NCBI GenBank assembly: GCA_038502055.1
Contig: JAXRKN010000040.1
Span: 5,208,001 to 5,272,000 of the forward strand
Direction of reading: 5' to 3'
Origin: Tanytarsus gracilentus
Taxonomy: Eukaryota > Arthropoda > Insecta > Diptera > Chironomidae
Length of the DNA stretch: 64,000 bases
Each line of letters begins with the position of its first letter. Position 1 is the first letter of the stretch. Below are positions 46,039 through 58,712 of this stretch, in pieces. Made by a program: the position numbers and the translations under genes. The notes beneath the pieces are model-generated. The model saw only the letters and a list, made by a program, of their open reading frames with translations. It was not told the DNA's origin and ran no database searches.

Positions 46039-49000
46039 TTACTGATACTCTTCATCGCTAGACAATAACATGGATTTTTCATTGTAATTTTGGCTTATGG
46101 TTGCAACCTTCTGGGAAAATTTCCTGATTGATCCGAGGGTTTGAGTTTGAGGTGCAACTGTAGAGCCAGTAGTTTGTCGACTTTGACCGTTATAACTCTG
46201 CGGTTGTTGCTGTTGTGGTTGTGACTGAGTTGCATAGTTTTGAGTTTGTTGGTTTGACTCATCCGGATCATGGGAAGAGACTCGCATACCACGCGAATTC
46301 TTACCGCCTTTATGTAATAAAGCAATTAAAAAAAATGAATGAAATTTAAAATTTTATATTTTTAGAAATTTCAACGCTTTACATCATGTATATTTTTCAT
46401 ATTTATAAGAGATATAAAGGAGGCCTTTCTACATTAAAGAATTCACATAATAATTATCATTTATTTTAACTCTAAAACATTCACGAATTAATTAAATCAT
46501 CAATTCACAATCAAAATAATGTTTACAGTTGCTTATATATGAAATTTAATCATTGTGAATTAAAAATTAATTTTCATTGCGATATAAATGTTTATTAAAT
46601 TTTTTGTCTTTTAATGAGTAGAATTAATGAAAATCAATTTTCATTCTTAAAAAAATTTAAACTTTTGATGTTTCGCTTAAACTTGCAGAAGATTTCGAAA
46701 GAATTCAAGAAATAAATTTCTGCAATTTTGTTTATGCGAAGCCATCAAGGAATGAATGATTATAAAAGGAATGAAAAACAAGCTCAACATTCTCAATAAT
46801 TTTATTTTTTAATCATATAAATCTTAACTCAATTCAACAACATGCTTCGTGCTAGAAATGATGATGAGAAAGAAAACAATTTTAAAATTTTCAAACGGAA
46901 AAAATCATAAATTTAAAGGGAGTTTAAATTATAATACACAACAACATCATGAACTTTTCTTTTTTATATTCCGAAAAGATCATTTTTTAGATCACATTTA
47001 GGTGATAAATAAGAAAAGCGTCTGCCTTGCGGAAAAAATCCATACATTACGACACACATGGCTTAAATGTTTTTTCTTTGAATGCAAATAAAATAAATTA
47101 ATAAACTTTCGCTTTAAATTGAAATAAAAATGTTATTTTTTGGTTAAGCTTTAGAAGAGAAAAAAATTCTTAAATTCTTTTTTCTCAAGAAATTCAGAGA
47201 AGCATAAAAAAATACGCACATAAATAACATTTTTATCAATCAATTTATTTAATATCGTCGTCAGAGTCGTTTTAGATAAACAATTTCAATTAAAGTAATA
47301 TTAAGGGAGCTTTAGCGATAGACGTAGCATTTTTCTTATTTGTGAATGATTATGCTTCTTTTTGCGAGCTTACGCATGACATGACTTGGAGTTTCGTTCG
47401 TAAAATCCCCTAAAGGTTATATGTAGCCTCCCTGAACTGGGTTTTTCAGTGTGCTCCCTCTGAATAACATAAGTAATGACATTAAAGCTTTTTACTTCCG
47501 AAAGTGAAAAAGAAAAGCTCAACGTTATAAACCTTGACATGAAAAGAGAAAATTAGCACGTGTTGAACATTGAGATGTAATTAATTAAAGAAAATCTTCT
47601 TTGTCGCTAATCTTATCGCATCTTTACGAGAATGTCAAATAAAAAAATTATATTTTAGAAAAATTTTGTTAAAATTTAAGTGATGCTCTAAAGATGCAAA
47701 AAGAATTTTTTTGTGAGTGCTCTTAAAATTAAATAAATTTCTAGTTTATCCCGTCATTCATTCGTTTTCTTTAAGTACACATTCCTTTAGATTTTTTTTT
47801 CACAGATAATTTTCATCCCAATAAAATTCATTTTAAAGGCTCAAAATATTTTTAAAGTCTTTCGTATGGTCGCTGAGTTACAACTTCTGTAAAAAGAAAA
47901 AGAATTAAAAAACATAAGCATGTAAGAGCTGAGTGTATGTGGGTGAGTATAAGAGAATTATAATAAAATAAATAAATGAGAAACAAATTTTGAGGTTAAC
48001 TATAAAGTAAATTTTTGCTCCAATTAGGCTGTTTTTTGCATTGACTTGCGTGTTCAGTGATGAACGGGAAGACCACAAAAAATTTAGTCTATCAAACCAA
48101 AAAAAAGTTGTGATGATTTTTGTGTTCACAAAAAAAAGAAAAGAATTTTGTACGTGTTCATCTAAAGCGAGTAAAAAAACTCCAAAATGATGTTATTGAA
48201 CTTCTCTCTATTGTATTTTGTGCTATCAGATTGCCTACAAATTCATGAATTTTTGTTTTGCGGTTTTTATGTGTGTTTAACAATTCAATTAAAGATATAC
48301 AGAGAAGTGCGAAGAAGAAATAAGTGGAGCATTTTTTCTGCCTTATAATTTCCAACAATATTATTTCTATAGGGTCTTCCTATAGTGCAATTTGCGTATG
48401 TTACTACCATCACCATTGGTTACAAAAGAAAAAAGTTTTTTTTTCTAAAAATATATATATAAAATGATGAATGCTGGTTTTCTCACCACCACCGCTGTCG
48501 TCCCACTAAACCCATTGTATGTGTAACAAGATTTATTAGATAGAATTAAAGATCGATGTCTGTACTCGATGAACTGACATGAATCATCGAGAGAGAAACA
48601 TAATTTCTTAGCATTTACGAGAAGATTTAAGAATCCACTCGCATGCTAAATGTAGGGCAAGGAAAAAATCCCTTATGCATTACAAAAAAAATAAATTTTT
48701 ATATGTGAGTGGGGACAAATTCTACACAGTACACATGTATCGAAAAGCATAAAAAATTATTTGATTACAATTTCGCATGCAATCTTGTTTAAAACCCCAT
48801 GATATTTATGTGGATCATATCGAAGTTCCCCACAAAGCACGAAGGCGTTTATGATGAAGATGCTTTTCTCCAAAATGGATTTTAAGGGTTTATCGAAGAG
48901 TAAACAATTTTCCATTAGCGAAAGCGGAAAACGTATAAACATTGAGTAAATAAAGAAAATAATAATTAAAAACAAACAAGTGATTAGTGCTTATTACCTA

Positions 49001-50661
49001 ATATACATTTTAAGCCACATCTAAATAAACAGGCAAAATTTCGTTAAAGTATTTATGAGATCTATCCAAGTTTTACGTATTAACATTAATAATTTATAGT
49101 ATGCAAATGTGCACATGCAAATGAACATAATTTAATTGCGTTATGGAAGAGAGAAAGGCGAAAACTTACCCGAACTATACTGCGTATATGAGCTATATTG
49201 TGGATGGAAATTGTGGATCGCATCTGTCATTATATCCTAGAGCATACATAAAATTACGTTTTAATTAAATCTCATATAAAAATATGCGACCACCATACCT
49301 TTGGATTCATTGTTTCTTTCAAACTGCTCGAAATTGATTGCATAGTAACCGAACGTCCGTGAATGTCTGTAGCACCGCATTGAGCATAAACCTTTTTTTT
49401 TGCAAGGAAGTTTTCATTAAAATTCAATTAAATCTATTTTTATCTCAAGCCTACCTGATAAGGAAATGCATAACGAAGTGCGATGGCTGCGAACAACATC
49501 TCTATGCAAATGAAGAAATTCTGATAGCCAGCACTCACAGTACCAACAGCTGTAGTCTTTCCCTCATCATCAACGATCGATGAAATTACTCCTCCCTTTT
49601 CGAGAATTGCGAGCATGACACCTATACATAATTATGAGAAAAAAATTTTGACAGTAGATAGACTTCTACATTTTATAGATTAATGTTACATACCTTGCCA
49701 GAAACTCAAGAAAATGACCGATTTAATAGTACAAAACTTAAGTACGGGATCGAAAGGTGTAAGCAAGTCACGTGTGGCAAAATAGAAAAGATAGAGTCCA
49801 TAGAGCGCCAACGAGACGGAGATGTTATAGATGATTGTGATGTAAATGTAGCCCGTATTTGCACTCCAATCGCCATCATGATAATGTCCAGATGATTGAA
49901 GGAAAATAATTATGAATGCCATCAAAGGCTTCACGAGGCAAAATTGAAGTGTTGCCTGCTTACAGAAGCGTAGAAATCCGATAGTGTAAGTTTTTCCGGC
50001 GAGGCAGCATGTGCCATAGAGACACGATGATTTAATGGGCTTGCCGCGAATTTCAGACATTATATTTCCCTCGCCACCCAGATACTCATAGCAGAGAGCC
50101 AAAAAGTTGTAAATTACGAAAGCTAAAACAAAAAATTAATAAATTGAGTTTGTTCTGCACACAAAAATCATTGATTTGACAACTCACCTTCATAACAGTC
50201 TCGAACGGTAAAAAAATAAATATAAACGTTGTCTGAGTTGAAGAACATCAAACTTATCCAAGAGTAGGTCGCATAGATGGGCACAATGAAGAGAATTCGC
50301 ACAATCCAGCGTTGCTCTTGTGGGTTCGTGTACCATCGGAGATGATGATAAATTTGCTGGCACGTGATCTAGAAAATTAAACGAGAAGAAATTAATACGA
50401 GGGGATGAAACGCTAATCTCATTTACTCACAAATAGTGCGACCCATACTGCAATTCCGGCAGTTACTTGACACATTTTTGTCTGTAGAAAAATTCCATCA
50501 CCAACGTGAAGGAGGACCTCTGGCGCCGATGGCGAATCTGAGTGCTGCATTGTGGAGTGATTGAGAATTGTGTAGCTTGTCGATGTGTTTTTATTATTAA
50601 TGGCGTCGGATGTTGTCATACTGGTTAGTTCTGAAATTGTGGATGGAATGGCTGTTGACAT
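46039..50661 (-). CDS. TMEM184B: Transmembrane protein 184B homologue
   Basis: A seven-helix membrane protein of the organic-solute-transporter-alpha/TMEM184 family, implicated in endolysosomal function and axon maintenance in animals. Seven exons (50431-50661, 50188-50368, 49694-50122, 49455-49621, 49299-49391, 49170-49236, 46039-46307) encode 478 residues. Family blocks: FLQTKMCQVTAGIAVWVALF, RILFIVPIYATYSWISLMFF, CYEYLGGEGNIMSEIRGKPI, GFLRFCKQATLQFCLVKPLM, YNISVSLALYGLYLFYFATR, FCTIKSVIFLSFWQGVM, and SISSSLKETMNPKDIMTDAI. The tail is Gln-rich and ends EKSMLLSSDEEYQ, close to the vertebrate LLLSSDDEF end. The start ATG follows a spliced leader. The last intron (46308-49169, about 2.9 kb) is long and empty. 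Confidence 0.95.
46308..49169 (-). other. Long last intron of TMEM184B
   Basis: Separates the conserved core from the exon encoding the variable Gln-rich tail. A+T rich; I recognised no nested gene, repeat or mobile element in it. Confidence 0.75.
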
Positions 50662-52584
50662 AACACACCTCGTCCCAAATAAATTTAGAAGGTAGTTAGG
50701 AACAGTCTTTTCTGTCTATTAAAATAAATAAAAAAATTGTTAGATCGGATTGTTATTTTGACTTAATTAATTTTACTCTAGAGTTATTCAACATTTCAAC
50801 GAAAGGTTTTCATCAAATTTATTCAATATTTTACTACACGTTTCCCATTTAATTTATTTCAAGCAATTTTCTTCTTACATTCAAATTGAAGCACACTTTT
50901 GTTTGATTAGAAAAATCTTAGGTGAGCTTCAAAAAAAATGAACTCGTTTTCAAAAAGTGTAAGTTTTTTTTTGATGAGAAAAACAACACCGTCCATATGG
51001 TAAAGTACATACCAACCACCCCGAACGACCTTGACGCGGAAATATACACAGCAGCGAACTATAACAAACTGGTTTGATATATATTTTGTTGTTATGCTGT
51101 GTTTTGTTTATTAGTTGCGACTTGTGTTCTACATGGATGACATTTTTTAATTGATGAAAAGCGTGCACACCAAGTGTCTAATAAATTAGAGCTCAGAAAA
51201 ATTATTCAAATGCGAATTATTATTTTTTAGAGTCAACACGCAGCGCAAAAAAATATTCTATATTTTTTTTGGGGAGTCTTATTGCTTTATTTATGCAGGA
51301 ACACAAAAAAAGAGCTATATTTAATGTGTATTGTGATCAAAAACTGAGGTGCGAGTTGTCGGAAAATCAATAAATTTACTTTCACTCCTCACCATTCCAC
51401 CGTTAGTCTTTTCTATTCTATCTATAAATCTATACACATACTCGAGGGCTAGTCATCATTCAAATTATCGTGAAAAGGTGTTCTTATCATATAGTTTTGA
51501 GAGTGTGTTTGCCAATTACTCATTTGGAAACAAAATTTTTATCGAGAAAAAATTTAAAAAATCTTTTAAAGTGAAAAAGATTTACAACTCATTCTTTCAT
51601 CTCTCTTTTGTGTGTGCTGGCATTTCTCTATTTACTTCATTCTTCATGCTTGTAATTATCTTATTTTATTTTATATTTTCGTGAGTAACCGTTTTAAATT
51701 TGTTGTTATGTACCACAGAGAGAGCTTTTATTTTTTGGATTCATTGCAATTTTTCTTACCTTTCACTAGCTGATTTCCCAAGATGTGTGTGTACGTAAAA
51801 AATAAAATTGAAGAAATCCAATGAGGCAAATGATGATCCAATGAGGTTTTTAAGTTTTTTTTTATTTCTTCGTCGTGGTGCTTTTTCTCCTTGAAATTTT
51901 TCTCATGAGTTTAAGCTAAATTGCTCCCTCAATGACATGCACAATAATGATTTTTTACTTTTTGCACCTCAATCAGTTTCACTAACATGGCAATTATCAA
52001 ATTTTTCTTATTTCCGCGTAATTTTTGCGTCAATTTTTTTTAAAGAATTTTTCATGTAATTTTTTTTTCGCTGCCTTATGTTACCTTTCTTAAATCACGA
52101 TTTTCTTGCTTAAACTATAAATTTTAACAGTACACGAAGCAAAATAGGTTACTTAGGCTAAATAAAATGTTTTTTGTTGCAGTTTTAGCTTAATTTGTAT
52201 GAAAAATAAGAAAATTAATATTTTCTTCCTCTTCCAAAATTTTCTCACTGTCCACTGAATATTCAAATGTTTTTTATCCGTTATTTTTTTTCAACGAGTG
52301 ATTTTTAAATTATTTTAAAAACATCAACAAAAATTTTTAAAATGCATGTACACACTAAATTAAAACATTTTAACCCTATCCACAGAATTTAAAATTCAGT
52401 GAAGTTTAGTGAATTAATTTAAAAAATCATTCATAATAAATTATTTAACGGACGTTTTTAAACTAAAGTCTTTCCTTGAAAAACATTTTGTAGTTTTTTT
52501 TGCACAATTTTTTTTCATCTATAAAATCCCCCTTTGCCTTTTAAAAATATTTTTGTTTTTTTACAGTTTTAAATAATTAGAAAA
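50662..52584. other. Upstream region of TMEM184B and Syntaxin-8
   Basis: An acceptor (TTTATTTTAATAG on the minus strand, near 50718) shows that TMEM184B has a non-coding 5' exon somewhere in this stretch. A plus-strand open frame at 51349-51684 is hydrophobic but not recognisable. The right part is T-rich and precedes Syntaxin-8, whose exon 1 follows an acceptor-like TTTTTTACAG at about 52566. Confidence 0.45.
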
Positions 52585-53482
52585 ATGTCACTAATTGATG
52601 ATGATGGGGACTCGTATCTTACCGAATTCTCTTCCCTGGAAAGATTAACTCAAGAAATTCAAAATAAAATCGCCGAAAGAGACGACCAGAGCTCAGTGAA
52701 AGGTGAATAGTGAATAATGAAATTGTTCTTCTTATCATATTATTATTATGAGTCATAATAAAAAGTTTTTCGCACTTAGAATACAATAAAATATCATCGC
52801 GTATTAGGATTCAGCTTAAACAATTTGACAATGAGCTCATACAGCTGGAAAAGAAACTAGTTGCGCTAGGAAGAAGCGGAAAAATTACAGGTATTTATTT
52901 TATTAAAAAAGATGTCTTAAAGTATTTAATTAAAATTAATACAGATGCTGAAAGGGAGAGAAGAACCAGACAGATTGAGAATTTATCATCGAAAAAAATT
53001 CACTTAAATTCACGTTTTCAAAACACTCCTGGATCGTCCACACGCTCACAGCTGTTCGATGAAGCAAGCAAAAGAAATAGACTTCATGACGACACTGACG
53101 ATGAACCAATCATTAATTCTGATGCACCTGTAGAGGTGTTGCGCAGTGAGCAAAAACAAATCATTAAGGAACAAGATAATTCGCTTGACAATTTATCTAA
53201 AACAATTGGGCGTCAAAAAGAAATTGCATTGAGAATTGGAAATGAAGTCGAGAGGCATAACGATATATTGGATAATATTGGTGATCAATTAGAGAGCACA
53301 AGTATCCGTATGGGTCAGTATAAGGAATAAAATTTAATGTAAAGCATCTCAAACTTTTCTCTCATATTTAAGGTTCAACAACTCGAGGCGTTGAAGAAGT
53401 TGGAAGAAAAGATTCAACTTGGTCCTACTGGCTGATAATTATTTCTCTCTTTGTCGCAATTATTGTCGTTTTAATTCTTTAA
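52585..53482 (+). CDS. Syx8: Syntaxin-8 (Qc-SNARE)
   Basis: A tail-anchored SNARE for late-endosome fusion, normally pairing with syntaxin-7, Vti1b and VAMP7/8. Four exons (52585-52702, 52780-52890, 52945-53313, 53373-53482) encode 235 residues. The N-terminal helices (SSLERLTQEIQNKIAERDD) are followed by the SNARE motif (RSEQKQIIKEQDNSLDNLSK, IGRQKEIALRIGNEVERHND) and a C-terminal anchor (DSTWSYWLIIISLFVAIIVV). The length matches the family. The zero-layer residue, Gln in SNAP-25 (GNEIDTQN) and syntaxin-8 (GNELDEQN), is His181 here (GNEVERHN, codon CAT at 53256-53258). The gene is tail-to-tail with UQCRC2, 244 bases apart. Confidence 0.93.
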
Positions 53483-53726
53483 AATTAGCTAAACACTAAA
53501 ACCGCATATATTCCAAAGTTTTTAACTTTTTCGTTTTAAATATTTTACCACTTGAGAAATAAAGTTTATTTAAACATACATTTTAATTTTTCTTGCGTTC
53601 TCTACATATCTTTTCGGAGCTGATGATGGAAATTTTTTTTTGAATTTTTCTCTCGTATGGCTTAATATCCACTCTTTTTTAATTTAACGGATTTTTAAGT
53701 CTAGATTTTTGTTTTAATTCAGAAGC

Positions 53727-55277
53727 TTAGTTAAAATCGGCGGCATACGGAACGTGCTCCAAGTTTCCTACAGCTCCAATCGATACTCTGTCCGAAAGTT
53801 TTCTAGCAGCCTAAAAATGAAATAAAATCAGTACGATAAGATTTTAAAATAACGATTTTTACAGTCTTCACATCGGCACTAGAAACGCCGTCAATAGCAT
53901 CGAGAGCGGCTTTAAGGGAGAGTGGTGCACCGAGTCCAACGGATTGTCCGGCGAGAGCTTGAACGAGGGATCCGTCTGTTTCGTAGATGAAAGAAATTTC
54001 GGATTTCAACTGAGCCTTGCCGCGATTAATATCCTCTTCCGACAAGCTGGCTGATTTCAAAGCTTTAATTCCAGCTTCAACGGCTTTACCTGCCTCCTTC
54101 GCTGGACCACTCACGACAAATCCAAAAAGACCATTGTCAGTATAACTGGCATTGAGGGAAGTTGCTGCGGTGTTTGGTGCAGCAGCATGAATAGCCTTCG
54201 ATAAAATACCAGCGCTATTTCCACGCTTAATGCTTGGTGACGCGCCAGCAGCGCGTTGGAGTACACTGAAAGCAATGCCTTCTTTGAGATTTGACCATGA
54301 TCCACCGCTTGTGCCAACGGCAACTGAAGCTAAACGACCTCCCTTTTCCTTACGACGATCAACACCACCAAAGAATTTAGACTCATTACGAGGACCATCT
54401 CCGTTTCCAATTTGCAAGCTCTGAGCGAAACCGACGAGCATTTGGTGATCAACATTGACAGCGGCAACAGCACCACGACTCGCTGTGTAATTGCTCTCGA
54501 AGAAGTGTTGCAAAGTTTCACTCGAGATCTTTCCGATCCTGTGCTTTGGACAGAAGATTGAGTTTCCAAGACCATTGCGGAAAGCAGCCTGATGCAACAA
54601 CTCAATAGCTCTAACTTGTGGGCTTACATTTGCCAAGTCAATTCTGAGGCGATACGAGTTATCTTCCAGTTCCCATGGCTTAAAAAGTTGTCCGGTGACG
54701 GATTTTTCGAGATATTGCAAGGCAGTCTCGAGATGATCACGAGTAACTTCGATGGTATAGGCGACAATCTCGCGGTCTGATGTTACTGACAAACTTCCGC
54801 CGACTTGCTGGATGTTTCTTGTGATTCCAAAAGCCGTAGCGTGCTTTGTCGATAAGCCAGCAGCACTACGCATGATGTGCGAAGATCCCAAATTGCTGTA
54901 AACTTCATTACGAGATCCAGCACTGAAAGTTTTAGTTTTTTATTATGACTTTATAGAAGCACACACACACACACTTACCGAAAAGCTATTGAGACACGGG
55001 AAATTGCACTTCCAGACTCGGAAGAGGCGACAACGAGTTTATTGGGCAATGTGGTCGATTGGAGATCTCCAGTGCGAGCAGCGGCCGAAGTTGCAGGTTG
55101 TGCTGCATATCCTCGAGCCTTAAACAAAAATTTATTAAATTGCATAACACCTCAACTCTAAATTTTTCTCTATACACTTTACTTGAAAATTATAATCTTT
55201 AGTGGATTAATGTTAAGGGAACTTACAGCAAGTGTCCGGAATAGGGGAATCTTAGAAACGGCTGCTGTGCTGGCCAT
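53727..55277 (-). CDS. UQCR-C2: Cytochrome b-c1 complex subunit 2 (UQCRC2)
   Basis: Core protein 2 of respiratory complex III in the inner mitochondrial membrane; it has the peptidase M16 fold but is not a protease. Four exons (55227-55277, 54979-55118, 53863-54922, 53727-53810) encode 444 residues. The N-terminus (MASTAAVSKIPLFRTLAARG) is a mitochondrial targeting sequence. Family blocks include KLVVASSESGSAISRVSIAF, RAGSRNEVYSNLGSSHIMRS, EVTRDHLETALQYLEKSVTG, and a glycine-rich KRGNSAGILSKAI segment. The HxxEH zinc site of active M16 proteases is absent, as expected for core 2. It is head-to-head with TOM1. Confidence 0.95.
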
Positions 55278-55579
55278 TATTCGCTATTTTCTCGTTTTTT
55301 TTTTCAGTGTCTTCAAAATCGTAACTTCTCTCTACTCCGAGAACTAAATTTTAGTACTTGCATACCCCTCTCTCTCTCTCAAAAAAAATTACAGTCAACT
55401 CTCGCGCGACAGAATGACAATTTAGATTTGTGTGTATTGAAAAAAAAATCTGAAAAGTAAAAATAATTTAATTTTAGCCGATTTTAAAGACTTTTTTGTG
55501 AAGCATAAAGACGTACTAGCGATAAAAAAGACACAACATCATCCGGTAGCGATCGAAAATAGCGAGAAAAACATCAGAA
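55278..55579. promoter_or_regulatory. Divergent promoter region, UQCRC2 / TOM1
   Basis: Only 302 bases separate the two start codons on opposite strands. The region has a CTCTCTCTCTCTC run (about 55367-55379) and no TATA box was recognised. It probably contains both transcription starts and the two 5' UTRs. Confidence 0.6.
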
Positions 55580-57824
55580 ATGGCAAATTTTTTAAACAAT
55601 TTGACAAATCAACTCTCAATTAATCCATTTAACACTGCAATTGGACTCAAGATAGGTAATACTTATGCTTTTTATAGCTTTTAAAATTAAATAATTGATA
55701 ACATAAAATAATTTGCTACGAAGTTAATCGATTTCTTTACAATTTAATGACATTTACAACAACAACAAATTCATCACATAAAAGAAAAACTAGAGGGAGG
55801 AAAATAAATTCTTATTAGAATATTTTCACTCGATTTATGTTAAAATTTATTTATTTTTTTTGCAAAGGAGCTTTAGTTCCAAATATATATATGACTCACT
55901 CATAAATATCGTTCAAATTTAATTAGCGACTCATCATCATCATCACATAAAAAGCAATTGCGTCTATTGTGCGTGCTTGCGGTGAATAATGACACAATTT
56001 TCGTTCAATATCTTTTTCGATAGCAAGTGAACTCTTTCAAAAGCAATCTTATCAGTATATATATATATTTCTTTGTCTACTAATTTTAATTTTGCGATGA
56101 TAACAAAAATGATGATTAAATTCTTCAACACACGCCGATGACCCGACTGTGGGTCGCGATAGAAAAATATAAATTACTAACTATGCAATTAAATGTGATT
56201 CACAGAAGCCGCGACAGATCCCTCTTTGGATCAGGAGGATTGGTCTCTCAATATGGAAATATGTGACATGATCAATGAGTCATCGTCAGACCAGAATTGT
56301 AAGGATGCTATGAAAGCCATACGTAAGCGCCTCACACAATATGTTGGAAAAAATTACTCTGTAATATTGTAAGTTTAAACTCTTTTTTTTTATAAATCCA
56401 TTATTTGAGGAATTAACTCTCTTTGTAGGCTAACATTGACAGTTTTGGAGACGTGCGTAAAAAACTGTGGTAAAAAGTTTCATTTGCTAGTTGCAAATAA
56501 AGAATTCAGTCAAGAACTTGTAAAGCTCATCGGACCAAAGTATGATCCACCTACAGCAGTGCAGGAAAAAGTGCTAAGCTTGATTCAATTGTGGGCTGAA
56601 ACTTTCGCCTCACAGCCCGATTTAAAGGGTGTTGTTGAGGTGTATCAAGAGCTGAAAAACAAGGGCATTGAATTTCCAGCTGTTGATCTTGACAATATTG
56701 TTCCAATTTACACGCCACAGAAGGTAAGGAATATATATTTTAAACATATGGTGACAATCTATAGTTGAGAAATTTTTTAGAGCGTTGCTACACCGCCTCC
56801 AAGACAACCGTCAGCACAGAGATCACCTCATCGTGAAGATGTCAGTGATTCGCCAATGCAACATCATCAACAGCACAACACAGTTGTGGGTGCAAGCAGC
56901 AGCGTAGTCAGTGGCGATATATCGCCAGAACAAATTGCTAAGCTTCAATCAGAGTTAGATATTGTGGGCATTAATATTGCGATATTGAGTGAAATGCTAA
57001 CCGAATTAAAGCCAAATCAAGAGTCACCATCGGATTATAAACTTCTTCTTGACCTCGTCGGTACGTGCAAAGAGATGCAAACTCGCATCGTTGATCTAAT
57101 TGGCAAAGTCAATAATGACGAAATAACTGCAGAACTTTTGCGACTCAATGATGAATTAAATAATTTGTTTTTGCGTTATCAGCGCTATGAAAAGAATCGT
57201 GATCCAAAGACTGCTGCGGACAAGACGCCATCTGCTATTCTTGGCGCCGCATTAGGTAAGGATTACTATAGAATATGCTTTTGAAGTGTGCTAGTTGTTC
57301 TTTCACGTTGAAATTATTGTAGGCATCCCAACTTCCTCCTCTTCCTCCTCATCGGCAGCAGCTGGAGATCAAAAATCACTTATAGATTTGAATGATAGTG
57401 CAACCGGTGGAAATGTAGATGTTTTAAATACAAAGTTTTCGGCTATGTGTAAGATTTAGTTTGCGAGTGTAAAATACATTATTCTCATTATAATTTGTTA
57501 TTGCATTGTATTTTAGCAACATCACAGTTGAGTAAAATTAAAAGCACCCCCGCTAAAGTGCTTGATTCCGAGTTCGATATGCTCGCTCAATCGAGAAGTA
57601 GCGGTGATGCAAAGTCAAAAGATGTTGATCCTGATCTCTTACAAGGGCAACCAAAGGAATTCGATGAGATTGAAGAGTGGCTGAAGGCTGAAAAACATGC
57701 AGCAATTGAAGCCGGCGAGGAGAGTTTAACCAGCAAAGAGTTTGATAGGTTTCTTGCGGAAAGAGCAGCAGTTGCAGACACATTGCCGAATGTAAAAAAT
57801 AGTGATGCTTCGCAGTCAAAGTAA
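55580..57824 (+). CDS. Tom1: TOM1 (target of Myb1) endosomal adaptor
   Basis: TOM1 binds ubiquitin, clathrin and Tollip-type partners and sorts ubiquitinated cargo on endosomes. Six exons (55580-55655, 56206-56368, 56429-56723, 56781-57255, 57323-57448, 57517-57824) encode 480 residues. The VHS domain covers about residues 20-155 (SLDQEDWSLNMEICDMINES, LTLTVLETCVKNCGKKFHLL, KVLSLIQLWAETFASQPDLK). The GAT domain covers about 215-310 (EQIAKLQSELDIVGINIAIL, ELLRLNDELNNLFLRYQRYE). The rest is disordered, with a clathrin-box-like LIDLND (residues ~355) and an acidic DEIEEWLKAE segment near the end. The first intron (about 550 bases) is long for this block. A Ser run and His/Gln run add low-complexity spacers. 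Confidence 0.94.
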
Positions 57825-58712
57825 GGACAGATAGGAAGCGAAAGTGCGAGTCATGAGAAATATTTTTATTAAAAGAGCATGTTGAACGACTTACATGAAT
57901 CAACTAACTATTATTACCTTAACGCTATCTAATCTAAAAAAATCCTTTTTTCATACAATCAAAAAACATCAGACATTTGACGCTAGATGAAAATCAAGCT
58001 TTAGAGATAAATATTCGCTATTTAAATGTGGCTTTTACATAAAAAGAAAAAAATATATAGATAAGATGAAATAATACTTACTTACTCTTTAGCTGTTTCT
58101 CCTTGAAACTTTGTAACTTTTTTTTGTTGTTTAAACTTTAATTTATCTCTAATCAATTTAATTCATTTTAAAACTACTAATTGTACGTAGCTTAATTTAT
58201 TTCATATTTAAGTCGAAACTGCTAAATTTTAGTTTGCAAAAAAAAAATTATATATATGAAAAAAATATATATATTAATTGTTGTGTAAAATATAAAAAAC
58301 AAAACTGTGCACTTGATAAATTCCAAATTTGCATTCTTAAAAAAATACCAAAAAGATACAAAGATTATAAAAAAATTCTTTTAGATGTAATCAAATCAGT
58401 TTTATAAAAATAATTTTTGCCTATTAACTAAAATTTTATGCAAAAGCGAAATAAAATTAATAGAAAAGTAAAAAATATGACAAACTCACATTTTTGAGAA
58501 AAATAAAATACAAAAGTTCTAATTTAAAAAAAACAAATGAAATTTTTTATTACAGAAAATTGTTTAACGTACATTTTTAAAAATAATTTCTAAGCTTGCC
58601 AAGTTTCAGCGGTCTTCTTCCAAAAAAAATAAAATACAAATGAGAAATAACTTTTACATTTTCTAAATTTATTAATGTTTTTTTGAGTTGACAAATGTAA
58701 ATAACACGAATA
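57825..58712. other. TOM1 3' UTR and upstream of SLC25A39/40
   Basis: A+T-rich, with several AATAAA-like signals and ATATATAT runs at 58250-58275. No coding sequence was seen. Confidence 0.5.

Noticed and set aside
51349..51684. Hydrophobic plus-strand 111-codon frame
   Set aside because: Starts at a non-ATG codon; hydrophobicity follows from T-rich DNA; no flanking exons or homology.
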